From positions 806,001 to 870,000 of the forward strand of contig NZ_AP023213.1 of NCBI RefSeq assembly GCF_014218275.1: a stretch of 64,000 bases of DNA. Direction: 5' to 3'. A program made the translations under genes and the position numbers. Positions within the stretch are counted from its first letter, which is position 1. Every line of letters starts with the position of its first letter. The notes under the pieces are model-generated. The model had not been told where the DNA came from and did not search any database. It saw nothing but the letters and a program-made list of their open reading frames with translations. This DNA comes from Citrifermentans bremense (GTDB taxonomy: Bacteria > Desulfobacterota > Desulfuromonadia > Geobacterales > Geobacteraceae). Below, piece after piece: positions 26,677 through 35,562 of the stretch.

Positions 26677-29280
26677 GTGCATTTTTATAATATTTTCCGT
26701 GCTTCATTGTCAAAGATCCTCGTTGTCCTGCTTTTGGTTGCGCTCACAGTACCGGCGCCCGTCCTTGCTCTTGATTCAGAAGATTCCCAGATCTTTATCT
26801 CAGGATTCAATGCCTATCAGAAAAAGGAATACAAGACCGCCATTGACAGTATGTCAGTACTTCTCAAGAAGTATCCTGACACACCGCTCAAGGACATGGC
26901 TATCTTCTGGCTGGCGAGGGCGCACTACAAAGCCGGACATCAGCAGGACGCAGCAAAGTACATGGCGCAGTTCCTGCGGGAATATCCGGATAGCCCGCTC
27001 AAAGCGACGGTCGAGGATGGCCTTTTGTCGTTGGCGGACAAATACGAAAAGGGTGAGCCCCTTGAGGTAACGGCTAAGCCGGCGCCTGCCGAAAAGGCTC
27101 CTGTTGCAGGGCCGGACACCGCTGCCATTGCCAAGGCTGCTGCCGAGAAAGCTGCTGCCGAGAAAGCTGCTGCCGAGAAAGCTGCTGCTGAGAAAGCTGC
27201 TGCCGAGAAAGCTGCTGCTGAGAAAGCTGCTGCTGAGAAAGCTGCTGCTGAGAAAGCTGCTGCTGAGAAGGCTGCTGCGGAGAAGGTTGCTGCGGAGAAG
27301 GTTGCTGCGGAGAAGGCTGCCGCGGAGAAGGCTGCCGCGGACAAAGCTGCCGCTGTCGCGAAAATTGCAGCAGATAGAGCCGCCGCCGAGAAAGCTGCCG
27401 CCGAGAAAGCCGCAGCCGAGAAAGCCGCTGCTGCAAAGGTTGCTGCCGAGAAAGCCGCAGCTGAGAAAGCTGCTGCCGAGAAAGCTGCTGCGGAGAAGGC
27501 TGCTGCGGAGAAGGCTGCTGCGGAGAAGGCTGCTGCGGAGAAGGCTGCTGCGGAGAAGGCTGCTGCGGAGAAGGCTGCTGCGGAGAAGGCTGCCGCCCAG
27601 AAGGTTGCGCAGCAGAAGACAAAACAGACTAAGAAAAAGGAAACACGCGAGCAGAAGACGGCCAACGCCATGCGCGCGAAGGCGATTGCAGCGTACAAGG
27701 ATGTCATCGACCGCTATCCCGGAACTGCCGCCGCTGCGAATGCCTCAGCTAAACTGCAGCAGATGGGTATCGAGTATCCGGTAGCCCAGAAGACCGCTGC
27801 AAGTGCCGCTCCCCAAGCGGAAGTCACGCAGGTGTTCAACCTGGAAGTGGCTCAATACGCCGACCTCGACGTGAACTTCGGACCGGCGGCGGAAACGCAG
27901 GAGGCAGGCAAGAAGTTCATCATTCCCCTGGACATCGTCAACAACGGCAACGGCAGTGACAGCTTCTACCTCGAGTCCGGGTTCCCGTCCGAGTACGCTT
28001 TCCACTTCGCTGCCGCAATTTCTCCCGATACCCCTATCAACATCACTCCGCCTCTCGAGGTCGGGGAGAAGTTCCGCGCCGTAGCCGTAGGGGTCATGCC
28101 GCGCGGCGCCATAGACGGCCAAAAGAGCAGCTTCCCGGTGAAGATCGGCTCTGCGTTCGCGCGTGAGGTGTCCCAGTCGAGGGAAATCACGCTGGTTGCT
28201 TCAGCGCCGCTTCTGCGTGCCGTGGTGAAGAACGACAAGACCAAACTGCTCCCGGGAGAGAAGGTATCCTATCGGATCTCCCTGCTGAACATCGGCACCG
28301 CCGCCGCGCGCGGGGTCACCTTGAGGCTCAATTATCCGCCGCAGTACGAGCCGGTCAGCTTCCTCCCCAACGGGTTCAGGCAGGAGGCGAAAGCCGCCCT
28401 GGTGCTAGACGGTATGCAGCTGAAGTCGGGGGAGAGCCAGGATTTCAACGTCACCTTCCAACTGAAAGAGGAAGCGCTTGCCGACCAGGAACTCTTCGTT
28501 CGCGCCGATGTCGTTAACAACGACCTCGACAAGAAGGAATCCTTCGTATCCGCGACCAGCGTGGTCCAGAAGGTCAGCTCCGTCGCTGCGAGGAGCACCG
28601 CCGGGAAGCTTGTGGTCATCCCCGGCCAGACCGTGGCGATTCCGTTGATCGTCACCAACACCGGAAACGCCCGCGACCTCTACCTGATCAAGTCGACGGT
28701 GCCGGCGAACGCCAGCTACACCTTCTTCGATGACGTCAACCGCGACGGGAAGCGCCAGACCAACGAGCCGATCATCAACCACGTAGGCCCGCTTTCTCCC
28801 AAGGAAGAGGCGTACATAGTGCTTGAAATCACCACGCCGGTTACCGCCGCTGACGGAGCCGTGGCCGCGGCCTCGGTGCAGTTCCAGCCGGAGAACGCGA
28901 CCGACAGGTTCGCCTCAGTCAACCTGCAGCTGACCTATTCCCGGCCCATCCTCGAGCTCACCATGGCTGCCAAGGGTGGACGGCTCAAGCCGGGCGAGGT
29001 TTCTTCACTGGAACTCAACTGCATCAATCGCGGCACCAACCTGGCGAAGCAGGTCACCCTGCAAAGCTTCCTCCCGGCCCAGCTGGAGCTGGTAGCCGCC
29101 GACCCCGGCTTTGCCCGGGCCGACAACGGCGTCTATACCTGGCGCTTCGACGAGCTCGGCGCTGGTGAGAAGCGCAACATCAAGGTAACCTATCGTGTCA
29201 AGCCGGGCATAGCGGTCGGCACCAACATGCAGCTCAAGAACCTGCTGAACTACCAGGATCCCATCGGAAACAGGTACTAA
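26677..29280 (+). CDS. Secreted TPR / Ala-Glu-Lys-helix / beta-sandwich-repeat envelope protein
   Basis: Start set at GTG 26677, which has AAAGG nine bases upstream and lies after the promoter. The 867-residue product has a signal peptide (about 1-32, ending VLALDSED), YbgF/TolA-like TPRs (about 35-125; FLREYPDSPLK), then a region of about 31 near-perfect KAAAE units (151-308). After a basic linker comes one more TPR (AYKDVIDRYPG). The last 480 residues are at least four beta-sandwich (DUF11/CARDB-like) modules marked by phrases such as IVNNGNGSDSF, LLNIGTAAARG and VTNTGNARDLY. The KAAAE part should be a long single alpha-helix able to span the periplasm, as in TolA. One base separates its stop from the LysM gene, so the two probably work together. 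The exact role is unknown. Confidence 0.75.
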   Translation: MHFYNIFRASLSKILVVLLLVALTVPAPVLALDSEDSQIFISGFNAYQKKEYKTAIDSMSVLLKKYPDTPLKDMAIFWLARAHYKAGHQQDAAKYMAQFLREYPDSPLKATVEDGLLSLADKYEKGEPLEVTAKPAPAEKAPVAGPDTAAIAKAAAEKAAAEKAAAEKAAAEKAAAEKAAAEKAAAEKAAAEKAAAEKAAAEKVAAEKVAAEKAAAEKAAADKAAAVAKIAADRAAAEKAAAEKAAAEKAAAAKVAAEKAAAEKAAAEKAAAEKAAAEKAAAEKAAAEKAAAEKAAAEKAAAEKAAAQKVAQQKTKQTKKKETREQKTANAMRAKAIAAYKDVIDRYPGTAAAANASAKLQQMGIEYPVAQKTAASAAPQAEVTQVFNLEVAQYADLDVNFGPAAETQEAGKKFIIPLDIVNNGNGSDSFYLESGFPSEYAFHFAAAISPDTPINITPPLEVGEKFRAVAVGVMPRGAIDGQKSSFPVKIGSAFAREVSQSREITLVASAPLLRAVVKNDKTKLLPGEKVSYRISLLNIGTAAARGVTLRLNYPPQYEPVSFLPNGFRQEAKAALVLDGMQLKSGESQDFNVTFQLKEEALADQELFVRADVVNNDLDKKESFVSATSVVQKVSSVAARSTAGKLVVIPGQTVAIPLIVTNTGNARDLYLIKSTVPANASYTFFDDVNRDGKRQTNEPIINHVGPLSPKEEAYIVLEITTPVTAADGAVAAASVQFQPENATDRFASVNLQLTYSRPILELTMAAKGGRLKPGEVSSLELNCINRGTNLAKQVTLQSFLPAQLELVAADPGFARADNGVYTWRFDELGAGEKRNIKVTYRVKPGIAVGTNMQLKNLLNYQDPIGNRY
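27127..27600 (+). repeat. 15-bp tandem repeat encoding KAAAE units
   Basis: About 31 tandem copies of a 15-bp unit of the form GCTGCTGCCGAGAAA with codon-level drift. A near-identical block GCTGCTGCGGAGAAG runs about eight times at the 3' end, and a short degenerate stretch (AVAKIAADRA) lies in the middle. Because the unit is a multiple of three, copy-number changes keep the frame and would alter helix length. Confidence 0.9.
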
Positions 29281-29281
29281 G

Positions 29282-29908
29282 ATGACACCTCGCAACCTAC
29301 TGATCGTCACCTCCCTGCTGGCGCTGACAGTCTCAGGGACCGTACCTTGCCAAGGGGAGGAGATGCTTCTCTACTCCCCCAAGCCTGCAGCAGGGGAGCA
29401 GGCTCCGGCCGACCCCAAGGACGGAGTGCTGGTCCAGACGGTAACGGTAAAGCGTGGCGACACGCTGAAGGACCTTTCCAGGAAGCACATCGGCGTCGCC
29501 AGCTGGTTCCCGCAGGTCCTCGTCTTCAATACCATCAAGAACCCTGACCTGATCTATCCGGGCGACAAGCTGCTGGTGCCGGTGCGCCCCGGCAAGTCTA
29601 CGTCGGAGCCCGCCCCTGCCTCCCGTCGGCGCTCGCATCGCGCAGCGCATCATGCCTCGCATCGCGGTGCGCCCCACGCCAAACATCGCGCAAAGATCAC
29701 CGCCGGAAACGCTAGAACTGTCGCCATGCCTGTCCAGGCTGGAGAGGCGGAGAGCTACAGTGCGGCGCGCAAGGCTTACCTGGACCGGAATTACCAGAGG
29801 GCGCTCGAGCTGTTTTCCGCTTTCTTGAAAAACTTTCCGCGCTCGGGCTACGCGGCTGACGCTTCCCTTTACCGCGCGGACTGTTACCTGCACCTGTCCG
29901 GGGAGTAG
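29282..29908 (+). CDS. Secreted LysM-TPR protein
   Basis: A 208-residue protein whose ATG begins one base after the stop of the preceding gene. It has a signal peptide (about 1-22), a LysM domain (about 50-100; VKRGDTLKDLSRKHIG ... IYPGDKLLVPV), a His/Arg-rich linker (about 110-140) and a C-terminal TPR unit (YSAARKAYLDRNYQRALELF) of the YbgF kind ending in YLHLSGE. LysM binds peptidoglycan, so the pair with the long-helix protein may bridge cell wall and envelope proteins. The C-terminus looks short for YbgF and could have lost further TPRs. Confidence 0.8.
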   Translation: MTPRNLLIVTSLLALTVSGTVPCQGEEMLLYSPKPAAGEQAPADPKDGVLVQTVTVKRGDTLKDLSRKHIGVASWFPQVLVFNTIKNPDLIYPGDKLLVPVRPGKSTSEPAPASRRRSHRAAHHASHRGAPHAKHRAKITAGNARTVAMPVQAGEAESYSAARKAYLDRNYQRALELFSAFLKNFPRSGYAADASLYRADCYLHLSGE

Positions 29909-30073
29909 CCGCCACTTCTCTTGCAACGGTCTGATTACAGACGCTCCCCCGGCTGGTAAAGGCGCTTGTATGGCCAGGCTTTGCCCCTGCCTGCACCACT
30001 GCCGCTTCTGCGGACGGTGCTGGTTTATGTGATTAAATGAGTTATTTGATGGAATGCAACAGGAGAGGGAAAA

Positions 30074-30547
30074 ATGCCTTTCAGTATTGATGCTGGCATG
30101 GTCGAGGTGTTGGGGGTGTGCGAGAAGGCGGAATTTGCCTGCGCCGAGCTCTACCACTTATTCGCTGATCTTTTCAAGGACGACCGGGAGATCTTTTACC
30201 TCTGGCTGAGGACGGCCCTGGAGGAGGAAAACCGGGCCCGGCTCTTCGCCTTGATGGCCAAACTGCGGCATGACAACATCATCGCTTCGGTGGTTTTGGA
30301 GATGGAGCAGGCGGAAGACACCCTGCAGCACATCCGCGGGTTGATGGCGGAACTGAAGGAAAAACCTCCCACGTTGAGGGAGGCGCTGCAGACAGGGATG
30401 GAACTGGAGACCCGACTGGACCGGCTCATGAGGCAGAACGTGGTGAAATTCGCGGACGAAACCTACGAGAAGTCGTTCCTCGCGATCACCAACAGCAAGA
30501 GGCTGGAGTTGTTGCAGGAGGCCTGCCAGCGTCTTGCTGTAGCCTAA
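30074..30547 (+). CDS. Ferritin-like four-helix protein with degenerate metal ligands
   Basis: A 157-residue, almost wholly helical protein starting at ATG 30074 behind AGGAGAGGG. Its four helices carry rubrerythrin-type carboxylates (E20, E25 with AELYH, E50-E52, E110), but the usual EExH reads EEEN (N53), so a complete di-iron centre is doubtful. It could bind iron weakly or play a structural part. Its 3' end overlaps the convergent amidohydrolase gene by four bases. The ferritin-like label rests on pattern only. Confidence 0.6.
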   Translation: MPFSIDAGMVEVLGVCEKAEFACAELYHLFADLFKDDREIFYLWLRTALEEENRARLFALMAKLRHDNIIASVVLEMEQAEDTLQHIRGLMAELKEKPPTLREALQTGMELETRLDRLMRQNVVKFADETYEKSFLAITNSKRLELLQEACQRLAVA

Positions 30548-31350
30548 TGGGAAGTAAGGGCCGCGGAGCCATCCACCGCCGGCCTGTAAAAGGCGAGGGC
30601 GTTCTGGTAGAGGGCCTTTCTCGCCAGATCCTCCCCCAGCGCATCCAGCACCAGGAGCAGGTCTTCGTCCCGGTAAGGGCGCGGCGCCCTCGTTGAGGGG
30701 AGATCGGTCCCGAACATGAGTGCCTCGGGGTTTGCCGAGGCGATCTCCTTCAGAGCACCCTTCACATCGAAGTCCACCCGTCCAAAGCCCGTCGCTTTTA
30801 CCCGCACCCCGTGCTCGACCAGCTTCAGCAGTACCTTGAACCCATCTTTTGACAGCCCCAGATGGTCAATGCTCACCGCCGGCAGCGTGAGCAGGGTCCG
30901 CTCCAATCCCGCAAGCTCCCTCGAATCGATGTAAAGCTCCACGTGCCAGCGCAGCATCTGGTGGACCCTGTGCGCCATCTCCTCCAGGTGTTCGATCCCT
31001 TCGGATCCCCCCCGCTTGATGTTGAACCGGACCGCCCGTACCCCCGCCGCGTCCAGTCGCAGCAGTTCGGCTTCGCTCACCGTCGCAGGCAGTTGCGTCA
31101 CGCCGACGAAGGCGGGCCCCAGGGTGGCGAGGGCGTCGAGCAGGTAGCTCTGGTCCATGGCCTGGAAGGAGCCGGAAACAATGGCGCCGCCGCAAAGGGC
31201 CATGCCGTCGGTGCGCGCGAGGTAGTCGCCACAGGCGAAATCGTCGGGGAGATAACCCTGGTTCGGCACCAGGGGGAACCGGCGATCTACGATGTGAAAA
31301 TGGCTGTCGAAAACGGGGATGCCCCCTGCTAGCTTCAGTACCTTCGACAT
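30544..31350 (-). CDS. Amidohydrolase_2 family metal-dependent hydrolase
   Basis: A 268-residue TIM-barrel protein. Visible metal-site elements are DSHFHI (about 15-20), the RFNIKRGG strand, YIDSRE, SIDHLG and FGTDLPS near the C-terminus, the pattern of the amidohydrolase 2 family (e.g. 2-pyrone-4,6-dicarboxylate hydrolase, decarboxylase-like enzymes). The substrate is not predictable. It overlaps the convergent ferritin-like gene by four bases, and the DUF2721 gene lies 21 bp upstream on the same strand. Confidence 0.85.
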   Translation of the reverse strand: MSKVLKLAGGIPVFDSHFHIVDRRFPLVPNQGYLPDDFACGDYLARTDGMALCGGAIVSGSFQAMDQSYLLDALATLGPAFVGVTQLPATVSEAELLRLDAAGVRAVRFNIKRGGSEGIEHLEEMAHRVHQMLRWHVELYIDSRELAGLERTLLTLPAVSIDHLGLSKDGFKVLLKLVEHGVRVKATGFGRVDFDVKGALKEIASANPEALMFGTDLPSTRAPRPYRDEDLLLVLDALGEDLARKALYQNALAFYRPAVDGSAALTSH

Positions 31351-31371
31351 CGATGCCTCCCGGCGCTGCCC

Positions 31372-31815
31372 TTATTTGGGTCCTATCTTGAGGCTTCCCT
31401 TGGCGATGAAGATCTCGCGCAGGAAGCTGATCAGTCCAACGACCATCAGCATCATGGCGATGATGAAGAGGACGGCGACGGGAAGCGAAATGTCGTAGCG
31501 GAGGTAGTCCCCCAGAAAGAGCATGGCGATGACTGTGCAAACGAGGACCGCCGTGGCGGTGCAGAGGAAGATCGCGTGCCCGATCAGGTCCGCGCGGCGC
31601 GACAGCACCCGCAGGTATGCGTGAATCTCGGGGATGATGTCTTCGGGGGCGTTCTCGAGCTTCCCCTCATGGTAGCGGGCGCGGTCGATGATGCGCGCTA
31701 GCCGGTTGGTCATCACGCTCAGCATGGTCCCCACCGCGGTGAGGAGAAAGACCGGGGCGACCGAAAGTTGGATGACGTGGGCGACAGCCCCAAGCGATTG
31801 CGTATCGCGCAGCAT
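31372..31815 (-). CDS. DUF2721 membrane protein
   Basis: A 147-residue protein with three hydrophobic segments (about 13-33, 78-100 and 108-132). Between the first and second is the LARIIDRAR motif typical of DUF2721 proteins. The function of the family is unknown. It lies in a minus-strand run with the HEPN-like gene upstream (14-bp gap) and the amidohydrolase downstream. Confidence 0.8.
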   Translation of the reverse strand: MLRDTQSLGAVAHVIQLSVAPVFLLTAVGTMLSVMTNRLARIIDRARYHEGKLENAPEDIIPEIHAYLRVLSRRADLIGHAIFLCTATAVLVCTVIAMLFLGDYLRYDISLPVAVLFIIAMMLMVVGLISFLREIFIAKGSLKIGPK

Positions 31816-31829
31816 GTGTTGCTCCTTTT

Positions 31830-32321
31830 CTATGAACCTTCGAATCTCTGCTCGACCTCGGACCGAAACTGTTCCAGGTCGATCCCTTTCAGCCTGATCA
31901 GGTCGTTCATTACCGGGTCTAGCATGGCGTTGGCGACGTTTACCGCCCCCCGTTTCTCCTGGATCTCTTTGAGAGCTTTTTCGCGCCCTTCCTGGCTCAG
32001 CAGGAGGTCCGAGCGCTCGTTGTAGAAGCGGTGGATCAGGAAGTTCCGCCCACGCTGGGCCTTGCGTAGCGCCAGCACCGCCTCGTCGGTGAAACCTACC
32101 CTCTTCTTGATCTCGTCCATGAGGCGGCCCAGGGTCTGGCTCCCCAAATTCTCCATGGAGCCGCGGAACTCCTGATCGGAGAGGTTGCCGTCGCTTAGGT
32201 CGGTCAGCAGGGTGACGATGAAGGAGATGTAAAGCTCCAGGCGCTGGCAGTCCTGCACGGCCGCTCCCATCTCTAGATAGAGCGGGTTAAGTGCTGAAGT
32301 ATCGATCTTGACGCCCTGCAT
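31830..32321 (-). CDS. Helical hypothetical protein with HEPN-like RX4H motif
   Basis: A 163-residue soluble, helical protein. The sequence R92-NFLI-H97 followed by RFYNER matches the RX4-6H signature of HEPN domains, and the surrounding amphipathic helices (ALRKAQRGRNFLIHRFY) fit that fold. In toxin HEPNs this motif forms the RNase site. No nucleotidyltransferase (MNT) antitoxin is adjacent; the neighbours are DUF2721 and an amidohydrolase. The assignment is a motif-level inference. RBS and start are plausible but not strong. Confidence 0.5.
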   Translation of the reverse strand: MQGVKIDTSALNPLYLEMGAAVQDCQRLELYISFIVTLLTDLSDGNLSDQEFRGSMENLGSQTLGRLMDEIKKRVGFTDEAVLALRKAQRGRNFLIHRFYNERSDLLLSQEGREKALKEIQEKRGAVNVANAMLDPVMNDLIRLKGIDLEQFRSEVEQRFEGS

Positions 32322-32822
32322 GGCACATCCTCTGGGAAAAATTTAAGCCAATGCAATACCACAAATAAACGTAGCTATAAACAGCTAATTAGCTGAAGGC
32401 ATTTTGCGGGGCGTAGCGGCTTCGGTCCGCGAAAGCGGAGGGGGACGGGGTGCCCTGCGCACTGGCCCCGCATAGGCAAGGGGATGGGGGCAAAGCGACC
32501 TTCGCCGAAGATGCGGCTTCCCTTGCGAGGGTAGGCCGACTTCTGGTTAGAGGGGTGCGAAAGGATTCTCATTTGAACCGGGGCAACTGCGGCTGGACCA
32601 CAATACCGCGAGGGCATTGCGCTTTTTTGTGTGCGATCAACAGAATCTCTGTTATAATCACTCGGTTTTCATTAATCTTGACCGCTCCCCAATCTGGGGG
32701 GATGGATATAAAGAAAGTCTCAGGCCGGGTTGCCCGGCGGGAACAATACTAGGCGCGAGGCGTGCCGCCGGTCAGTTACGACCAGGCACCGCAGCCCCTA
32801 AACGAAAGGGAAATAAGGATTT
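32322..32822. other. 501-bp intergenic region with the RNase E/G promoter and long leader
   Basis: It is divergent between the HEPN-like gene and the RNase gene. The part up to about 32600 has GC-rich segments but no credible gene. An extended -10 promoter lies at 32650-32658. The transcript would carry a leader of about 155 nt with small GC-rich hairpins (e.g. CCCCAATCTGGGG near 32687), a size that would allow autoregulation as described for the E. coli rne leader. Confidence 0.5.
32650..32658 (+). promoter_or_regulatory. Extended -10 promoter of the RNase E/G gene
   Basis: TGT-TATAAT: a perfect -10 hexamer with the TGn extension. The -35 region is poor (TTGTGT with a 20-bp spacer), as is common for extended -10 promoters. 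The start point would be near 32665. Confidence 0.6.
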
Positions 32823-35543
32823 ATGTCAAAAAAAATGCTGATTAACGCGCTGCACCCAGAGGAAGCGCGAGTGGCGATCGTCGAGGACGGCCGCCTGGTG
32901 GATCTGGATGTGGAGATCGCCGGCAACGAACAGATCCGCGGCAACATCTACAAGGGGGTCGTGGTTCGCGTGGAGCAGGGGCTGCAGGCCGCCTTCGTCG
33001 ATATCGGGCTGAAGAAGCTCGGTTTCCTGCAGATGGGGGAACTGCACCCGGAGAACTGGAAGTGGCGTGACGACATCCCTGAGGACCAGAGGCACCGCCG
33101 CCCCCGCATCCAGGAGGTGCTTCGTCGGGGACAGGAGCTGATCGTACAGGTCGAGAAGGGGGAGCGGGACAACAAGGGCTCCGCGCTCACCACGTACGTC
33201 TCGCTGCCGGGGCGCTACATGGTGCTGATGCCGGGAAGCGACTCCGCCGGCATTTCCCGCAAGGTCGAGGGGGAGGGGGAGCGCAAGAAGCTCAAGGAAA
33301 TCATCGCCGAGATGACCATCCCCGAGGGGTACGGCTACATCATCCGGACCGAGGCGATGGGGAGGACCCGCGAGGAGCTCCAGAAGGACCTGGACAACCT
33401 GATTGCCACCTACCAGGGGATCCGCACCCAGGGTCTGGCCATGAAGGGTGCGGGGATGATCTACCAGGAGTCCGCGCTCATCATAAGGACCATCCGGGAC
33501 TACTTCTCCGCCGACATAGACGAGGTGCTGGTGGACAGCAAGGACGTCTACAACGATGTCCGCGACTGCCTGAAGGAGATAGACCCCGCGTTCGAGAAGC
33601 TGGTCAAGATGCACCAGGAAAAGCGCCCGATCTTCTCGCGCTACCAGCTGGAGGAGCAGATCGACCTGATCTACGAGAAGAAGGTCCCCCTGAAGTCGGG
33701 CGGGTCCATCTTCATTGAGCCTACCGAGGCGCTGGTGTCGATCGACGTCAACTCGGGGAAGTCCACCGGCGAGAAGGGGGTCGAGGACACCGCGTTCAAG
33801 ACCAACATGGAAGCGGCCGAGGAGGCTGCGCGGCAGCTGCGGCTGCGCGACCTGGGCGGGCTTATCGTTATCGACTTCATCGATATGCGTGATCGCAAGC
33901 ACAACGCCGAGGTGGAAAAGACGCTTAAGACGGCACTCAAGGCGGACAAGGCGCGGGTGAACGTCTCGCGCATCTCCGAGTTCGGCCTTTTGGAGATGTC
34001 GCGCCAGCGCATCCGCCAGACCCTGAACCAGGCCTCCACCCTGGAGTGCCCGCACTGCGACGGCAGGGGTAAGGTTAAGTCCGTCGAGGCGATGGCGCTT
34101 TCCTTCCTCAGGAAGGTGCACGCGGCCGCAGCCAAGGGGACCATCGGCGAGGTGGTGGGGGGGCTGCCGCTCGAGGTAGCGTACTACCTCCTGAACCGCA
34201 AGCGTCACGAGCTTTCCCAGATTGAGAACGACTACGACATCGAGGTGACGGTGAAAGGTAAACCGTCCTACCTCCTGAACCAGATGGACCTGGAGCTGAT
34301 CAAGCGGGAAAAACCCGCAATCGAAGAGCTGCCGCAGGAAAAGCCGGTCCACGGGCGGTCGCTGCCGAAGGAAGAAGCGGCCCAGGAGCCGGCCGAAGGG
34401 CGCAAGAAAAAGAAGAAGGGGAAAAAGACCCCGGAGCCGGAGGGTGCACCCCACGCCGAGGCGCTGCCGGTTGCCGTCGTGGAGGAGCCAGGCGGCGCCG
34501 AGCTGGTGCTGACCGTCGAGGGCGAGCCGGAGGAACACAAGAAAAAACGCCGCCGCAAGCGCAAGCGGGGCAAGGGGGGCGCAGCCGAAGCTGGCGCCGA
34601 GGCCGAAGTCGAGCTTCCGGCCGCGGAGCCCGGGACCCTTCCCGCGCCGGGACCGGTCACGGAGCAGGCGGCCGGCGAGGTGGAACAGCCCCACCACGAG
34701 GCGGGAGAAGAAGTGAAGAAGAAGCGCCGGCGCAAAAGGCGGCGCGGCAAGGGGGGGCACGAGGCGCAGCTGCATGAGGGCGCGCCGGAATTCCCGCAGC
34801 AGTTGGAGGCTTTCGCCGCAGCTGGCGACATCCCGGTGCAGGAAGTGACCCCCGTGATAACCGCCTCCCCCGTTTCCGCCGAACCTGGCGCAGCAGTGAA
34901 AAAGGGGCGCAAAAGGGGGAAAGCGCGCGCCGAGGAGCCTGCCGTCGCCGGCGGTGCCGCAGGAGAGGTCGAGGCGATAACCATTCCGGCAGAGGTGCTC
35001 GCGCCGGCGGAGTCCGCCCCGAAGCCGAAGCGTCCGCGCTCCGGCCGCAAAGCCAAGGAAGCGGCCGCGGAGCAGGGAACGGTGGCTGTCGCCGCAGCGG
35101 CAACCGGTGGCGCTGCGGAGCCAGCAACCGGCGCCGAGGCACCCGCGGAGCCGGCCAAGGCCAAACGGAAACCGCGAGGGGGCAAGGCCGCCAAGGAGGC
35201 CGAAGCGGCCCCGGCCGCCGAAGCCGGGGAGGCAAAGGCTGTACCGGCCCGAAAGAAAGCCGCCGCGGCGGAAGGGAAAGAGGTAGAGGTCAAGGCCAAG
35301 GCCGCCAAGGGTAGCAGAGCCAAGGCTCCCAAGGAGAAAAAGGAGCAGGAGGCCGTGACGTCAGCGACAGAAGCTACCCCCGCTCCGGCCCAGGCCCAAG
35401 CGCCTGCCAAGGCTCGCGCCCCCCGTGCCCCGCGCAAAAAGGCGGCGCCGGAGGGTGAGCAAGCACCGGCCACGCCGGTCGAGGAGAAGCCCAAGAAGCC
35501 GCGGGCACCGCGGAAGAAAAAAGAAGAATCATCCGCAGAATAG
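32823..35543 (+). CDS. Ribonuclease E/G family endoribonuclease with long basic C-terminal tail
   Basis: A 906-residue protein. The catalytic half (1-490) has the S1 domain (GNIYKGVVVRVEQGLQAAFVDIG), the 5'-sensor region and the DNase I-like site with D308 (SIDVNSG) and D351 (IVIDFIDM), spaced as in E. coli RNase E (303 and 346). The Zn-link cysteines C409 and C412 (CPHC) allow dimer pairing. It makes the first cuts in mRNA decay and rRNA/tRNA maturation. The remaining 415 residues are disordered, rich in Ala/Glu/Lys/Pro, with RNA-binding basic blocks such as KKKRRRKRKRGKGG, twice. The tail differs from the E. coli degradosome scaffold. The catalytic part could equally be called RNase G. Confidence 0.92.
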   Translation: MSKKMLINALHPEEARVAIVEDGRLVDLDVEIAGNEQIRGNIYKGVVVRVEQGLQAAFVDIGLKKLGFLQMGELHPENWKWRDDIPEDQRHRRPRIQEVLRRGQELIVQVEKGERDNKGSALTTYVSLPGRYMVLMPGSDSAGISRKVEGEGERKKLKEIIAEMTIPEGYGYIIRTEAMGRTREELQKDLDNLIATYQGIRTQGLAMKGAGMIYQESALIIRTIRDYFSADIDEVLVDSKDVYNDVRDCLKEIDPAFEKLVKMHQEKRPIFSRYQLEEQIDLIYEKKVPLKSGGSIFIEPTEALVSIDVNSGKSTGEKGVEDTAFKTNMEAAEEAARQLRLRDLGGLIVIDFIDMRDRKHNAEVEKTLKTALKADKARVNVSRISEFGLLEMSRQRIRQTLNQASTLECPHCDGRGKVKSVEAMALSFLRKVHAAAAKGTIGEVVGGLPLEVAYYLLNRKRHELSQIENDYDIEVTVKGKPSYLLNQMDLELIKREKPAIEELPQEKPVHGRSLPKEEAAQEPAEGRKKKKKGKKTPEPEGAPHAEALPVAVVEEPGGAELVLTVEGEPEEHKKKRRRKRKRGKGGAAEAGAEAEVELPAAEPGTLPAPGPVTEQAAGEVEQPHHEAGEEVKKKRRRKRRRGKGGHEAQLHEGAPEFPQQLEAFAAAGDIPVQEVTPVITASPVSAEPGAAVKKGRKRGKARAEEPAVAGGAAGEVEAITIPAEVLAPAESAPKPKRPRSGRKAKEAAAEQGTVAVAAAATGGAAEPATGAEAPAEPAKAKRKPRGGKAAKEAEAAPAAEAGEAKAVPARKKAAAAEGKEVEVKAKAAKGSRAKAPKEKKEQEAVTSATEATPAPAQAQAPAKARAPRAPRKKAAPEGEQAPATPVEEKPKKPRAPRKKKEESSAE

Positions 35544-35562
35544 CTTTTCTGCCTTGCCACCG

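Noticed and set aside
27127-27600. The 15-bp tandem repeat as a CRISPR array
   Set aside because: There are no spacers; the units are contiguous and code for one protein.
26940-27707. A minus-strand frame coding for FSAAA repeats
   Set aside because: It is the mirror image of the KAAAE repeat; any frame through this repeat stays open.
32826-34775. A 649-codon frame antisense to the RNase E/G gene
   Set aside because: Low-complexity Leu/His/Val composition, no start signals, and full overlap with a conserved gene.
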